64,000 nt of DNA from Hymenopellis radicata (taxonomy: Eukaryota; Basidiomycota; Agaricomycetes; Agaricales; Physalacriaceae). The notes beneath the pieces are model-generated. The model saw only the letters and a program-made list of their open reading frames with translations, searched no databases and was not told where the DNA came from. Made by a program: the position numbers and the translations under genes. Below are positions 36,528 through 50,644 of the stretch, piece by piece; the first letter of the stretch is position 1; each line of letters opens with the position of its first letter. The stretch lies in contig JADNRX010000071.1 in the NCBI GenBank assembly GCA_015501595.1, forward strand, positions 62,001-126,000, in the 5' to 3' direction.

Positions 36528-37994
36528 ATGGCCGCGAATTTCACTGCCGTTCCCGTTCTTGACTATTCTCTCGCGTTATCGCCCTCGACGAAACCGTTGT
36601 TCATCAAGCAACTGCGTAATGCTGCTATCAACGTCGGCTTTCTCTACCTCTCAAACACACCAGTCGATGGTAAACTCACCGAGGACCTCATCAACTTCAT
36701 ACCCAAGATGTTCGATCTGCCCCAGGAACACAAGGAGAAGATCCGCATGCGCAATTCACCCCACTTCCTCGGTTATTCCAAGTTCGGCGCAGAATTGACG
36801 AAGGGTAAGGTGGATATGCGGGAGCAATTTGACATCGCGACCAAACACGAGTGTCAATGGAAGGACGGGGACCCGGATTACAAGCGCCTATGGGGACCAT
36901 CGCAGGTAAATACCTATGTTTGATATCTCCTGCAACAATCTCACTTTGGAGCTAGTGGCCAGATGAGGCTCTTATTCCTGGATTCCGGAGTACTCTGGAG
37001 CAGTACCTGGAGCAGGTTCATGCTTTGGCTGACTCATTTGTTACTGTCCTTTCTGAATCTATCGGACTGGGGCCGGATGGACTATCCAAGTTCTACGACA
37101 CACCGGAACTCATGCAACATCGGAGCAAGATCGTGCAGTATCCTGTGGTCAATGAGCGTTCACCCTCCAATCAGGGTGTTGGGCCTCACTATGATGCCGG
37201 ATTTGTCACAGTCGTGCGCGTTCCCAGTTCCTTCGTGTCTTTGATGCAGGATCAATGGGTTGTGTAGCTTCTTCAAGCGTCACCACATGAAGGACTTCAG
37301 GTGCAGAATCTAAGGGGTGAATGGATTGATGCTAAACCGATTCCTGGGACGTTTGTCGTAAGTTTCTGATGGCTACAACGATAATGGGAAGGCTGATGAA
37401 GCATCTTCAGGTGAATTTTGGGCGGGGTACGTTATGAAACTTTTTGCCTAGCTGCCGCATGATACTAGTCCCCGTAGCCTTGGAGTTTGCTACGCAGGGC
37501 ATCGTACGTGCGACCTCGCATCGCGTCCTTTCGCCTCCTCTAGGCTCAACAAGTCCTCGCTACTCGGTGCCCTTCTTCCATAATATTGGCCTGGATGTTC
37601 GTGTATCGGACAAACAGTACCAGCTAGAATGTACGCGTCCAATTATAGATTTATCGATACATGACTGATATCGTGGGATGCTAGTCCCCAGCCAGATACT
37701 CGATCTGCGTGACAAGAGAGGCCAGACTGCGGACACTGATTGTAGGTTCAGCTATCAGCATTCACCGAAGCGTTCTAACGATCTGCAGCTGTCAACTTTA
37801 GTGAATTTGGGACGGAGCCGTCTGGTCATGTAAATCTCGTTGGAAGGATCAAGTGCGTAATTTGTGGTTTCGAATCAGAATGGACGCTAATGGCCTTCTT
37901 TAGGAGTCATCCAGACGTTGCAGAGCAGCATTATCACGCCCTGTTCAAGCGATATTTCCCAGAGGGACTTCCTGAACACGGTAGCGCATACTAG
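36528..37994 (+). CDS. 2-oxoglutarate/Fe(II) dioxygenase, isopenicillin-N-synthase-like
   Basis: Non-haem iron oxygenase of the IPNS/GA-oxidase-like family. Eight exons (36528-36905, 36956-37210, 37268-37357, 37411-37426, 37478-37630, 37685-37741, 37789-37852, 37904-37994) sum to 1,104 nt, 367 residues. The N-terminal DIOX_N domain opens FTAVPVLDYS and includes AAINVGFLYLSNTPVD. The iron triad is visible as HYD in VGPHYDAGFVT and the distal His in ATSHRVLSP. The co-substrate arginine is in PRYSVPFF (RxS). Exon 4 is only 16 nt. The C-terminus EHYHALFKRYFPEGL-like is typical of fungal members. Substrate unknown; no other biosynthetic genes flank it, so a metabolite cluster is not supported. Confidence 0.9.
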
Positions 37995-40900
37995 TCAGGA
38001 CTATGTGTTAGACGCAGGAGTCCCAGCAACAAATTATTGTCGTTGATGCGCGATATATGAATAAATATAGAAGGATGAAGATATTGTGATGAAGTCCAGA
38101 TACCTCGAGAGTAGCGATATGCAGACGCGAACCGTAGATGGAAAGGCTTCGATCCACAGCCAGTTGTCCGGAAGAGCATGTCAAACTAGAGTAGGCTTTG
38201 AAGGACCGAGAAATAATCGGGCTTTCGTGGTTAGAGCAAGGTTAGAGACCCTTAATTCATGTCCAATGCATCTCCTGTGACAACGCTAAAAGTGCGTCGA
38301 ATTCCACAGATGGCGGAAATATCGCAAGTATCTCGTGCGCGTTCAGGAACTTTCTTCAGCAGGCAGGAAGGAGACCTGCCACGACTGCGCACTTTGCCAA
38401 CCGAATACGTTCAGACTTTGAAGATTGAGCAGACAAGACTAAGTACTTATGGAGAGAACACGTCTCCCTGTAGCTCGAAAACCTAGCCTCCTTTAGAACA
38501 TGAGCGAGACTCGATGGCTTGCTCATATTTCAAAGGAGGCTCTGTTACCTAGCTAGTCTCCCTGCTGATCTGAGTCAACTGGATTCTGAGCGAGGCTCAA
38601 ACTGAAGGGTAGGCTGATACGGCGATTGAAGGAACATTTGGAGTCACAGAGGCGGATAAGGATAGATAAGCGCAGCAGAAAGAACGCTCGAGCGGTGTCA
38701 CGAGCAAAGGCGTGGGATGAGACGCGTCAGTGCTCAGCGCTTACCGTAAGGCACGCGTGAGAGTATATGATCATCAAAGTGAGAAGGAGAAGAAGAATAT
38801 TGATAGTAACGTTAACGGGGTGATGAAGATTCGCGACCAACGTGACCATGTGTGGCGTTGTTTCTTTCGTTGATGTCGGCATCTTCCGACGGGCTCTATG
38901 TGCGACTTCTTTCGTAAATTGGTACGCTCACGTTTTGTTATCGACGCGTTGCATGAAGCCCGAAGACCTGAGACCTACCAACGGAGATGTGGCGTAGGTA
39001 TTTATGTTACTGGGCGTTGACAAACATGCCCTGTCCGCGCCTTTCGCGCAAGCAAGGGCCGGCTGTTCAATCGACCAAATAATTTCTCACAGCTCCCATC
39101 ATCCTGAGCGCCTTACGATAGACGATGGCTGTACGATGCCAGCATAAAAGGCCTTGTCCTGAGGCAGGCAAATCCTCTCGGTCCGAAGAAGTCTTTTTAT
39201 GACGGTACGCTTGACCTCGGGGAGTTCCCGGAGGTTTATATCCATTCCTCGAAGGAATGTCATTCCGAATCATTCGGGATGATACCCAAATAGAGAGTTG
39301 ATCCGAAATCATGTCGTGAACCAGGCCCCATGATGAGCACCTCGAAATCTGTCAACTGATACTCTCAAGCGTAAAGCAGTTCGCTGCAGTAATTTCGCCG
39401 GCAACTTGCATGGCGGTGCTACGTAGGCAAGCATAAGTTGCCAGTTTTTCTAGGATTACAGACAATATCAGCCTTGCTGGAACACGACGGAGAAGCTACT
39501 CATCTAATAACGGAGCCTGTAGAGTCTAGTGGCGTCGGTGTGTTGTGAGTTATTGATAGCTCATTTCTCATGTAGTAAAGGCAGGCCTAGGCTTTGGGGC
39601 TGGAGCTTATATCGGACAGCCAATAGGCAGCACGTAGTACTATTCAATCTTCAACGTTTCGCTAGGTCGAATAGTTATTCGCCGGCCCGTCGACACGAAA
39701 CACCACTGTAACAGCCAAATCCAGCCTCGGATGCGATCATGGGAAAAGAACCAAACGTAAGAGAGAAGTGGTCTTATGCCGTCGCTTAGGTAGCTCGTGG
39801 GTACGAAGGTCGAGTACAAACCGGCAGTTCACCGTTATGAGGAGAAATCCGTGGACTCGGACACAATGCGCAATATGCAAAGGTGTCCAGAGTAGACCGC
39901 GGAGTAGGTGTACCAGGGTGTTAGTCCTCAGTAAGTAGTGATAACCACTGAAGAGACCGCTCCGGAACAGAGATGAAGCCAGGATGAAGCTGATGGCGTC
40001 TTATGAGAACCCGTCCCTTTAATTGTGATGATGATGATCAAGTATCCCCTTGGTCTATTCACGGACGGTTTCCGTTGTACACTTGCGGTATATTTCGAAC
40101 GTGTGAAGAAGCGTCGATATCAGGTATACTTAACCTGATGAGACTGTGCCTCGTGCGATTGCGAGGCCATTTCAGCAAACACTAGGCAAGGCCCAAGCAG
40201 CTAATCAATGATGAATGGTTTAGAAGACTATGGCCAGAATTAGAGGGGATAGAGTTCCACAAGGCGACTAGAAGATGCACCTGAATCGGCGGGCGGACCG
40301 GGACCTACAGATCTGAGAAGTCCCAGCAGCAGAGATTGCTCGCCACAGTGCGAATTACAGATCACAGATCGAGGCGAGATTGATGAAAGTCCAGAGATAC
40401 AGTGTCGAAGACAGGTAAATCCTCGAGGGATGGCGCCAGACATGAGCAACTCCACGGCCAAATTCAATCTTAACGCGTCGCCCCGGAAGGATCAGTAGGG
40501 AACTCAGAGAGGAGTCTCAGTGGGACTGACGAGGCCCACTAGATCCTCCGTCAACGATAGTAGAACAGGGTGCTAAACAAGCGTTGTGGGAAAAATCTAG
40601 CAGCTAACCTCAAAGGAGAATGTTTGTTGTAGCTTCTCGGGGTCAGAAAGGATTCGTTTGGAAAGAGTAGCAAGCGACAGGCAAGCGACGGCAGTCTAAT
40701 GAATGGGTATCAGTTGATCGGGGACTTTGGAAGAACGAACCGCACCTTTTAGTACTTACGGCGTCAAAGGTTCGGTTTGGTTAACGTTGGAAGCTGATAT
40801 GCTTTAGGAAGTGTCCCACGTCCAACTTGATACTCCATGGCATGCCTCGCTTTTAATGAAAGAGTTATTGAACGGTCACCGTTGACAAGCCGAGGGCGAC

Positions 40901-41094
40901 TGGCAGAATTTGGGAACTCTCCAGGGAGACACACGTAGAGCAGTCGTTTCCCTGAGCAAGAGCAAGCCAGCCAGGGGGAGAAGGCACCGTGTGCAATTCA
41001 ATTCAATCAGGCAGCTATTCCAAAATAGGTCATTTAACATTCTTAATTAACCGACCTCTTCACCGAACTTGTCTTTCGCCCACCATCACCTCTC
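37995..41094. other. 3.1-kb gene-free, degenerate interval
   Basis: No frame here has domain evidence or consistent splicing. The longest (about 80 codons at 39067-39312, minus) and neighbouring frames look like scrambled coding remains, perhaps old transposon or gene relics. The one clear structure is the hairpin at 38485-38541. The last ~200 bp is presumably the promoter of the transcription-factor gene. Confidence 0.5.
38485..38541. repeat. 21-bp-arm imperfect hairpin
   Basis: Arm 38485-38505 begins agcctccttt and ends atgagc. Arm 38521-38541 begins gctcat and ends aaaggaggct. They pair with a few mismatches around a 15-nt loop. It could be a transposon footprint or an RNA hairpin. Confidence 0.6.
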
Positions 41095-44000
41095 ATGGAT
41101 TCCGAGTCGTCTCAGAACGCCCCATCGTCGTCCGCAACGTCGGCGACGCCGTGAGTAACCCGGCTGCGCGCTGCTTGCCATACTAAGAAAATCTCAGTCA
41201 GGTCCGCTCCCGTATCACCGTGGTGTGCGCAGAGGTGCTTTGGTCGTCTATCATCCACGCTTATGTCGTTGGCTCATGCCCGCCTTTCAGTGCAAACGTC
41301 TTAAATTAAAATGCGACCGCAGGAACCCGTGTGGGAGCTGCGTCAAACGTGATACAACCGCGAGATGCATATATTCGCCAGCCGCTGCAGAGAAAGTGTA
41401 CGTTGTATGCACACAGTTCCTAACATTCGATTTCATGTACTTTCAGGGATCTACATTCCTTGAACAATCGCCTTATACAGGTAGAAACGCTCTTGGCCCA
41501 ATTAACCTCTGGCCAGTTTACCTCCTCTTTCCCCGCTTCAAATTCATGGCCACCTCCACCTCCATCCCATGGCGCCATACAAGCATCTACATCAATGTCC
41601 TCGTCCTCGAGCTCTGGGCAACCACAGCCGGCGCCCATGCCTTACACATCTCTCGCTATTCCATTGGACGACGTCGCCCACATATGGCTGGACCACCTCG
41701 ACGTTACGACTCCCATCTCTCTTCAGCAATACACTTCCCTAGCGGATTCATCGTCGACAAACGGCGTCAAAGTCGAGGCTTCCGCTGCGTCTTCTCCTGA
41801 CTTGAGATCACATGACATTTCCTCTCCCGAAGTCTCCCTTCCTTCTCACAGCACAAAATCTCTCCCTCCCACGACCATCTATTACCTTTCCAGCCCAAGA
41901 CCACAAAACACGGCTAATTTGCCGTTCCCCAACCACCCTCCACCTCTTGCAGATTCTCAAACATCTGTCTTGAAGCCAACCGTCACTCAGGCGTTGTTGG
42001 ACCTTCTTCCACCATATATGACATCTACGCCAGAGCCTCATGCGTTTCAATCATTACTCACACTCGCGGAGCAGTCAACCTATCACAGTTATCCATCCAT
42101 CAACTGGAAACAGTTTCGTGCGCGCGCCTCTCGTATGATGGCCACCTCGTTCAGAACTACCCCATTTTCCCAATCTCTATCTCCTGAACATCCGAAGGGT
42201 CGCGACCGTGATAGAGACAAAACGACGAATCGTAATCGCAGGGACACAGAAACGCGGGATCCGTATCCCATGCCACGTAACGGTAATCCGTTACCACCAT
42301 TTACTCCCTCCGTGGCTCTCCCTGCTCAGGATGGTTCAGATCCTGTGTCAAGGTTGAAGGTGTTCCCTTCTTTGGTGCCGTTTGCGCCGCATTAGCTTTA
42401 GGTGTCCTGGAATCTTCACGCGAAACGGCCAGCACTTCTGGAGATGCGATGCTCGTTGACTCGTATCCTCCTTCTGGCAGTTCAGCACGGGGGGCTTCTT
42501 CGGGCACGTATCTGGATGCGGAGTACTGGTATCGCCTCAGCGTACAGGCACTAGGCGAGTACGAGCGTGGTCTGACTTTGAGCGTCAAGACCAAGGCTAA
42601 GACCGTCGAAGAGTATGCTTTGGATTACTTGATTGCATGTATCTTTCAGGTGGTTTTCTTGGTCAAGGGTGGATTGGGGCCTGTCTCACTCGAGTCCACT
42701 GATACCTACGCTGGTAACTCAGTTGACGGTGGAACTGGAAACAAACGGAAGAGAGACAAGGATCGTGACAGGCCTAACGCCAGAGCCCGTCACTTTAATG
42801 GCGTTGCTGCCGTCGTATTCCCTCTGGTAAATTTCTGAAACTTCGGCTCCGAGTAGTATTCTCACATGCGAATGATAGGTGGGCAAGATGGTCAACATCG
42901 CCAGAAAAATGGGCTTGGGAAAGGATCCCCACGAAATACCTCTCCTACCCGTTGATGCTTCGGGATCGGCGAAGAAGTCCAAGAACAGGTCCGACGTGGC
43001 GCCTCCTTCTCAGACCAGGGCAATCTCGAATCTGTATGACGCCGAGATGAGAAGACGTGTTTGGTGGGACGTTCTCTACTATGACGTGTATGGCGACTTT
43101 CTCAGTCTTTACCTCTGCGTGACTGACACTTCTATTGCCGACAGCTTTGTTTCCGACGCTCTGGGTCACGAACCGCTCATCAACGACGACTTCAACACTA
43201 AGATGCCGATCGGCGATGTTGATGAGAAAGTGTTCTCATCGGTATCTACCAGGATTCCCATTCCACAAGACTTCGAATCAGGATCGAGCTACAGTCGGGA
43301 TGCTTTCCAATATTTCCGTGTCAAATGCAGGTATGTCGGTTAGCAAAATTGCTCTCCTACAGGCACCAATTGTTTTAGACTGGCCCTTCTCGTCCGTACC
43401 ATTCAACGGCGTATGTGTGCGTCCGAATTGAGCACGACCTTGTTCAATTACGGCAACGCCACGTCTTGTACATCCAAGAACGGCTATGGCTACAGCATCG
43501 ATCAAGCTGCTTCAATGGAGGCAGAGGTTACCAGATGGCTCGATGATCTTCCCGCATGCTATCGTCTTCAGAAGTCGACGACCGACCTGACCGTGGATCC
43601 CATTTTGGCCTCCCAGCGTTGCGAAGTAGCCATCACTGCCCAACGTCTGATCTTGAAGGTGTATATGCCGTTCCTGCGGAAGCATGCCACTGTTTCTGAA
43701 ACAGTGCCCGCTCCTCATCAGGCGACCTGTGGTTCGGTCAATGCTGCGCACCTCATCATTCGTGCCTGCAGCATACTGAATACTGTATGGAAAGGTCACG
43801 GTAGAGAAAATATGCCCTCGGTCTCGGCGTTGTCCCCGGCCATGTTTGATTTCTATCCCGTCACTCGAATTTTGTTCGACGCGGCAGTCGTGTGCGCCCA
43901 TGCGTCCATCAAACAGACTATGCCGATGATGGCCACTCCTGCAGAAGAGGCGCTCGACTTGGCCTTAAACGTATTCCAGGATTTACGTTATTCGAAGAAA

Positions 44001-45340
44001 CTCGGGGGTGCCTACGGGATGGGGTCTGGGCATGCTGTCGTTGTGGGAGACGATTTGAAGCTTTTAAGCGAGCTCAAGGCTCAGGCCGTCGCTGCTCGCG
44101 GCGCGATGGGCCCCTCGCTGAAGCGGAAGCACACCGAGGTCGATGGCCAAGACGAGGACGACGAACCAGAGGAAGAGGATCACCATTTGGAGTATGCCAG
44201 TCCTGACGACAGCGAGATGCGATCACCGCCGCCCCCAGTGTTCAACGATCTGCTCCCCCCGCCTTCCAGGTCTGACACTTCAATGACGCCCACCTCCCAA
44301 TCGCCTCTTTCAACGTTCCGTATTGATCAACCTCTCCCAAGATACGCCAATGAATCTCACGGGAAGGACGAGAAGTCTAAAAAGAAGAAACCGCAGGCGT
44401 ATCCGCTGTTGGGATTCGTGTTAGAACTGGGAAGGAAGGCTCTTCTATGTCACGGCGGCGCCTGTCGCCACCCAGTCCGACATCGAATGATCACGCTCAT
44501 ACAAACGGTGCATCGCCTGATTCGCCTCTGAATGGTTCGCCCCAGCAGTGCAATCCCCCGCATGCCCCTCCTGTTCAAAACCATCACCAATCCGCACCTT
44601 CACCATTACACATGTCTGTCATCGACTCGGAAAGATATCGTTCACGCTCTTCTTCTCTTTCTCAAGCTCCGGATTCCAATCCGTTCCCTCGCCGAGACTC
44701 TGACCCGTCTTATCCGCCATTTTCTTCGTCTGACAGTCCTCGTCCTGACGTTCCACGCCGGTACACTGTGGGGAATTATCAGCCTCCGGTTTCCCAAGCT
44801 CCTCTTCCCGTACAACCGCAGTCGCAGGGGACCTACGGAGTGGCGTCGTCGCAGTCGACCGTGATATATGACCGTGCAGGCTCATATGACTCTCAGCGTG
44901 GCGGCTACGCATCGTCCACTGAAGCGTATGTCCCTGCACAGAGTCCGTATCTACCGTCGAATAGTCCCTATGTGGCGACAAGTGGATCCCTCTCCACAGC
45001 TAGTTCGCCGTATACGACTTCGAGCACGAACACAACACCCACGTATCCTAGCCCCCAAATACCGACCGTGCCCCTTACGCCCGCGGGCCAAACCTATTAT
45101 TCCTACGAGTCGTCACCTGTGGCCTCACAGGCCTACCAGAACCCATTTTCTAATGGTGGAAGTGGTTCGTACTCACAGGAATCGATGTCCGACGTGAAGC
45201 CAAGTGTTGCCATCGAGCGATATCCGACACAGGCTGCAATCTATCAGTCTCAACAGTCGCAGACCCAGTGGCAGAGCCAACCACCACAGCAGCAGTACTG
45301 GCAGGCTTCTTCAACAGGAAACTATTATCCTAGTCAATAA
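41095..45340 (+). CDS. Zn2Cys6 binuclear-cluster transcription factor
   Basis: Fungus-specific nuclear regulator. The start at 41095 opens MDSESSQNAPSSSATSA. The zinc cluster spans introns: VVCAEC joined to KRLKLKCDRRNPCGSCVKRD then TTARC, giving C-x2-C-x6-C-x5-C-x2-C-x8-C. A coiled linker LHSLNNRLIQVETLLAQL follows. The fungal_trans middle homology region runs from about 42330 to 44000 (GVPFFGAVCAALALGVLE, RRRVWWDVLYYD, LPACYRLQ). An acidic KRKHTEVDGQDEDDEPEEED segment and a long Ser/Pro/Gln/Tyr-rich tail (TYYSYESSPVASQAY) end at 45340. Apparent frame breaks near 42290-42340 and 44320-44400 are resolved by introns in the right phase. The regulon is not predictable; nothing next door is an obvious target. 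Confidence 0.87.
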
Positions 45341-45738
45341 ACAACGGAATGATTATCATGTATGCATTTTTCTCTGAAATAGCTGGATTATTTATTTCAT
45401 TCGCATCTTTCCTTTCCCTCTGTACTTTTCCTATAGCGATACCCTGTTAAGCATGTAACGATGATCTGTATTCTTAGTAGTACCTATTTTACTGTTCAAC
45501 TTGAATATGATATCTGTATTGTTCTCTCTCCAATGATCAGATCGTTCAAAGATCATAAGCGCTTTATAGGAGTCGTGCTAACGGCTTTTACTATGTATCG
45601 ACGATTAGCGCTAGTAGTATCGAATCAAACCTGCAACAGTCTGAAGTTTGAGCACTCAGGAACATTTTCGGGTGTCACGCACGTGATCAACGCGCTCCTC
45701 TACCTCAACCGCGACAGGCAACAGACCTTACGGCGACG

Positions 45739-48700
45739 ATGGGCATCAATCTCGCGGAGGAGATACAACAAAGAGTCACCGACTACCAAATTGATCACGA
45801 ACATGACCCAAGCGAGGAAAACATGGAGGCGTTGCTGGAGGGTGCGTCTTTGAAGCATAAGAGATGGCCGCATTTTAACCATTTTTTAGACGCCGTGGAG
45901 TCCATAACCGACTCCAGCGACGCCATTACCGATATGCGCAACTTTGATGTATATGCCAGCGTGCTCAAGCATGCGAAGGATGTACCCGCTCCGCTAATCA
46001 CCAAACTACTTGACTCGCTCGTTTCTGGCTTCCAAGCAGAATTCGATGCCACTGTCAAAGACATCAAAGACGACGAACAGCACGGTGGCCAGAAACATAA
46101 GGAGCCCTTAGAGCACTATGCCTTCCTCTTCTATTGGTTCGTCGCTGCCGCCGAGGACGTGAAAGCAGACGATGTTACACCGGCGACGCCTGTGAAACCG
46201 CGAAAAGGACGAGGTGGAAAGGCTGCGAAAGGAGCTTCGCGTACTGCTTCCAAGAAGGATGGCGACAAATGGTCGTGGGCGGACCAAATACCTCAGACGT
46301 TGGGCCTTATGTGCCGGATACTGCGCCAGTTGAAGACGGAGCGCGTCTGGTCTATCTCCAGCGAACGAGAGGCGTTCCTCACGTGTGTACCCTCCTGTTC
46401 ATCATCGTGCCGATGCTCAACTTCTCTCCAGGTGTATAACGAATCCGGTGTACGACATCGCACAGAAAGAGAGCCATATGAAGCAAGCCGACATCAAACA
46501 GAACGTTTTACGCGTCATCTGTCTCGCAGTCAAATACCAGGGTCACGGTGTTGTCGCGCAGACTAAAATATTCAGTAATCTACAGTTCCAGGAGCACCTC
46601 GCTGACCCCATGGCCGACTGCCTCAGTATCCTGGAAAAGGAATTCGACCATCCACAGCTCGCCGACAATATTCTCCTTGATTTATCTAGACACACCTTCT
46701 CGGAGAAGGAGACCAAGGGACCGCGCATCTTCTCTCGCTTCATTATCCGGTTTTCAGAGACTCTCCCAGCTCACACGCTCAAACAGATCAGTCTCATTCT
46801 CGAGCAACTTGACTCTGAGGTATGGCATTCTTCGGCAATTTGCTTCTATCTAACACACTCCTTAGGCCTACCCTATCCGCCTCGCCGTTGTTGAAATTAT
46901 TCATAACCTCGTCGTCCACCTGGACGCGCTCAAGCGTCACCAGGAGATCGATGAAAATCAAGCAACGAAGCAGATCAACGGATTCTTCGATCTACTTCTG
47001 GAGCGCGCATTAGACGTTTCTACTTATGTTCGCGCTAAGGTCCTGAATGTTCTTGCTCGCCTCTGCACCATTCGAGACAACAAGTACTATAAGAAGCGAC
47101 TAAAGATCACCGCGATGGCTGTTGCGTCCCTCGAGGACAAAGCAGCTGGTGTCCGGAAGAATGCCATTGCCCTCCTCATTGCCTTGTTGAAGACCAATCC
47201 TTACAATGCACGTGACGGTCTCTTGGAGGAGGAGGACTGGAAAGACGATTTGGAGAAAACCAGAGTCAAAATGGAAAACATGGGTCTTGGAGATGCGGTC
47301 GGCAGGCGTAATAATCCCTTACAGGAGCAACAGGCCGACGAAGAAGCCAGAAAGGAGCGCCAGAAGTATATTTTTTCTTCTCCAGTTTCTAATACTTCTC
47401 ATGTTGCCGTTTAGGAAGCGTGATGACGGCGCCATGGACGTCGATGATGCCACCGACGTCGAAGACGAGGAAACTGAGAAGGGCGCAGAGGAGGAAGAAG
47501 AAGAAGGAGAAGAAGAAGACAAGGACGAGCAGACACGCGACGAGGAGGAGGCTGAACCTGATGATATGGCTGTCGATGAGGATGGTGCCCCTCAGCCAAA
47601 GAAGCCTTCAAAGAAGACCAAGAAGAAGAAGGGTAAGAAAAGGCGAAACGGACTGAAGCCGCGTCAATCCATCCTCGATATCGACCAGATTAACAGGCAC
47701 ATCGCGGAGACCAAGCTGAACGAGCTGGAGGTGACTAAGCTCGTGGCGGAATATCGATACAGACACGAGGGTCTTTCCTTCATTGAAATGCTCGAAGGTT
47801 CCAGCGAGACGATGGTCAAGCTCCTAGCGTCAGTAAACAAAACGGAGGTTTTGGAAGCGATTGAGTTTTACCTCATCGCCTCCAACTTTAAGCTCAAACT
47901 GGCGAAGGTGAGTTCGCATTGGTCTACGTCGCGAATGCGTGTCTCATCATGTTTGTGATAGGTTGGCATCAAGCAGATGCTGCACCTTATTTGGCAGAAA
48001 GATAGCGGCACACTCACATCTGAAGATGGCCAGGAGATCAAGGGTATTCGTTCCAAGCTGCTAGAGTGCTACCACTGGTTGTACTTCGAAGGGGAGGATA
48101 CCGAGGCGCCGCCCAAGTTGATTGCAAAGAACCTCATTGAGTGGGTTCTCTTCATCACTTCGACGTGTGGTTTAACCCTGATCTCGTCTTAGATTGACAT
48201 TCGACGCTGACCTTGCTCACCTAACTAGCTTGGAGGAGATGCTGCGAATTATGATGGCCGAAAAGAAGGTCAATTATGGAGTAATTGAGACCTTATGGAA
48301 GATATACTGTAAGTTGCTGCGTTGTTATGAGAGTGATTTATAACAGCTTTCCTAGCGGTCAGCAAGCTTATACCCAAGGTTCAGCGTCGCGGCGCCATCG
48401 TCGTAATCAGCATGTTGGCGTTGGCTGATCACACTATCCTACACGACCACGTAGACGAACTGCTCAAGGTTGGCTTTGGAAAACTTGGGAAGGTAAGACG
48501 CCTTGGAAGGTGTTGTGAACAGAGACTGATGACAAGGATAAGCTTGATTTAACGCTCGCTCGATACACATGTGTTGCGCTGCAGCGTCTGAATGGAAGCG
48601 TAAAGAAGGTCAAGGGTGAGCATCTTGTGCATGTTGCTTACGAGCTGTCTGAACATCATGCAGGCTCTCTGGAGGACAAAACCCTGCGTTTCGATATGAA

Positions 48701-50644
48701 TCACTATGTCTTCAAGACGCTTCGGAAGTTCATCCTTCTTCCCTGCAAATCGAAGGAGTGGTTTGGCGTAGCGGAGCAGATCATCAACACTGTGTACGCA
48801 TTGGGCGAGCACCCGGATGTGTTCTGCAACGCCATTATCAAGGAGCTGACTCGCATGGCTTTCACTCCTCGGGAGCCTGCCGGTAACGTGGATGCGGACA
48901 CTCAAATGGCTGATCCGGATGCGACTCAGGACGAGGAGCAAAAGGACGTGGAGGATGAACCCGACCCTATGGACGAGGACCATCCTGGTGATACTTCTAA
49001 AAGCTCTGAGTCGGCGCCCAAGACAAAGGGAAGGACTTGGGCGATGCGTTTGTTCTCAGTCAACTACTATTCGTAGTTGGTCACGTCGCTATCAAGCAGC
49101 TAGTTTTTCTAGAGCTTGCTGAGAGAGAGATGAAGCGACAGCGCGATTCGGACGCTGCCGGTAGGATTATCTCTTTTGAACTTCATTTCGTTTATGTACT
49201 AATGTCGTTTCAAAGCTCAAGGCGGTCAGGCGTCAAAAGAGGTCGAAGAGCTTGACCAAGTTGTCGGAAATGCGGAAGACGACGTTGGCGACCAAATGGC
49301 ACACATTCGCGAGCACGAGCTTCTCTATGGCGACCGGTCTCTTCTCAAATTATTCGGTCCCATGTTGATCCACATATGCAGCAGAACGAAAAAGTACAAG
49401 GTTTGTTGGCCATGGACTTTCCGATGCCTGCGCTGAGCTACTTTGCAGAACCCAACCTTGAAAGCAGCGGCGACTCTTTCATTGAGCAAGTTCCTTTGCG
49501 TCAGTTCCCAGTTCTGTGGAGATCATCATCTTCTACTCTTTAAGCTTTTGGAGCTATCCGATAGTCCTAGCATTCGGAGTAACATTGCCATCGCGCTCGG
49601 TGATGTCGCAGTGTCGTTCAGTACCATCATTGACGAGAACAGTCACGAGTTATACCGCGGACTGTCCGACAAGGATCTTGTCGTCAAGAAGAACACACTT
49701 ATGGTGCTCACTCATCTAATTTTGAACGGCATGATCAAAGTGAAGGGCCAACTTGGGGAGATGGCCAAGTGCTTGGTGGACGAGAACGAGCGAATCAAGG
49801 GCCTCGCTGAATTGTTCTTCAAAGAGCTGTCTACGAAGGAGAACGCGATTTACAACAATTTGCCAGATGGCAAGTCAACAATCGCTTCTGTCTTCTCGTA
49901 TCTGACTGTGCTCTAGTTATCAGTCACCTTTCGACTGGAGATCATTCAGTAGAAGAAAGCCACTTCCATAACATCATGACCCACATCTTCCGGTACATCG
50001 AAAAGGTTTGATTCTGTCTTGAGCGCGCGGTGGTAGTTTCTGATTCTTCGTGTTCCTGCAGGATAAACAAACGGAGAACATTGTCGACAAGCTTTGCCAA
50101 CGCTTCCACCTCACACAAGATCCACGACAATGGCGCGACATCGCATTCTGTCTGTCCTTGCTGCCGTACAAGTCAGAACGTTCCGTGAAGAAGCTCATCG
50201 AGGGACTACCTCATTATCGGGACAAACTACATGAGCCGGATGTGTACGACAAGTTCAACCAGATCCTTGTGAAGGTGCGAGACAAGTCCTGTTTGATATG
50301 TTCAATTACTCACTGTTTATAGGCACGACAAAACAAGGGGGCAGGGAAGCCTGATACCGAGTTGAACGAGTTTGCTGTGATACTTGAGCAGAACAAGGAG
50401 CAGGGTGAGCAGGACAACGCGCTTGAACAGCGGGTGCAAGGCAAGAAGGCCGCTGCGAAGAGACGCGCGAACAAACGAAATGCGGGTAAGTTCGTGCTTG
50501 CGCTCAATGGTGATAGGTGACTGAGAGGAGTGTGCTTTAGCGGCGGCCTCGGCTGGAACAACTGCTCCGACGAGAGCGACTACGCGAAGTAAACGTCGGC
50601 AGGCGGAGACTGTTGAAGAGGAAGATGATGACGGTTTATCTTGA
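45739..50644 (+). CDS. CND1: Condensin complex subunit 1 (Ycs4/NCAPD2)
   Basis: HEAT-repeat subunit of condensin, required for mitotic chromosome compaction. The start is provisionally MGINLAEEIQQRVTDYQ at 45739. The N-terminal Cnd1 domain includes LKHAKDVPAPLITKLLDSL and NPVYDIAQKESHMKQADIKQ. HEAT-like helices follow (VSTYVRAKVLNVLARLC, KAAGVRKNAIALLIALLK). A Lys/Glu-rich acidic insertion lies at about 47420-47640. The C-terminal Cnd1 domain has NPTLKAAATLSLSKFLCVSS, SIRSNIAIALGDVAVSFS and KKNTLMVLTHLILNGMIKVK, and the tail is basic then acidic (RSKRRQAETVEEEDDDGLS). About a dozen introns, all in frame where tested. The size is roughly 1,300-1,400 residues, as expected. An extra short 5' exon cannot be excluded. 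Confidence 0.93.

Noticed and set aside
42280..42340. Frameshift in the Zn2Cys6 gene
   Set aside because: A 47-nt intron starting GTAATCCG restores the frame into WFRSCVKVEGVPFFGAV.
36528..45340. Secondary-metabolite cluster (oxygenase plus Zn2Cys6 regulator)
   Set aside because: No core synthase, P450 or transferase nearby, and 3 kb of decayed sequence separates the two genes.
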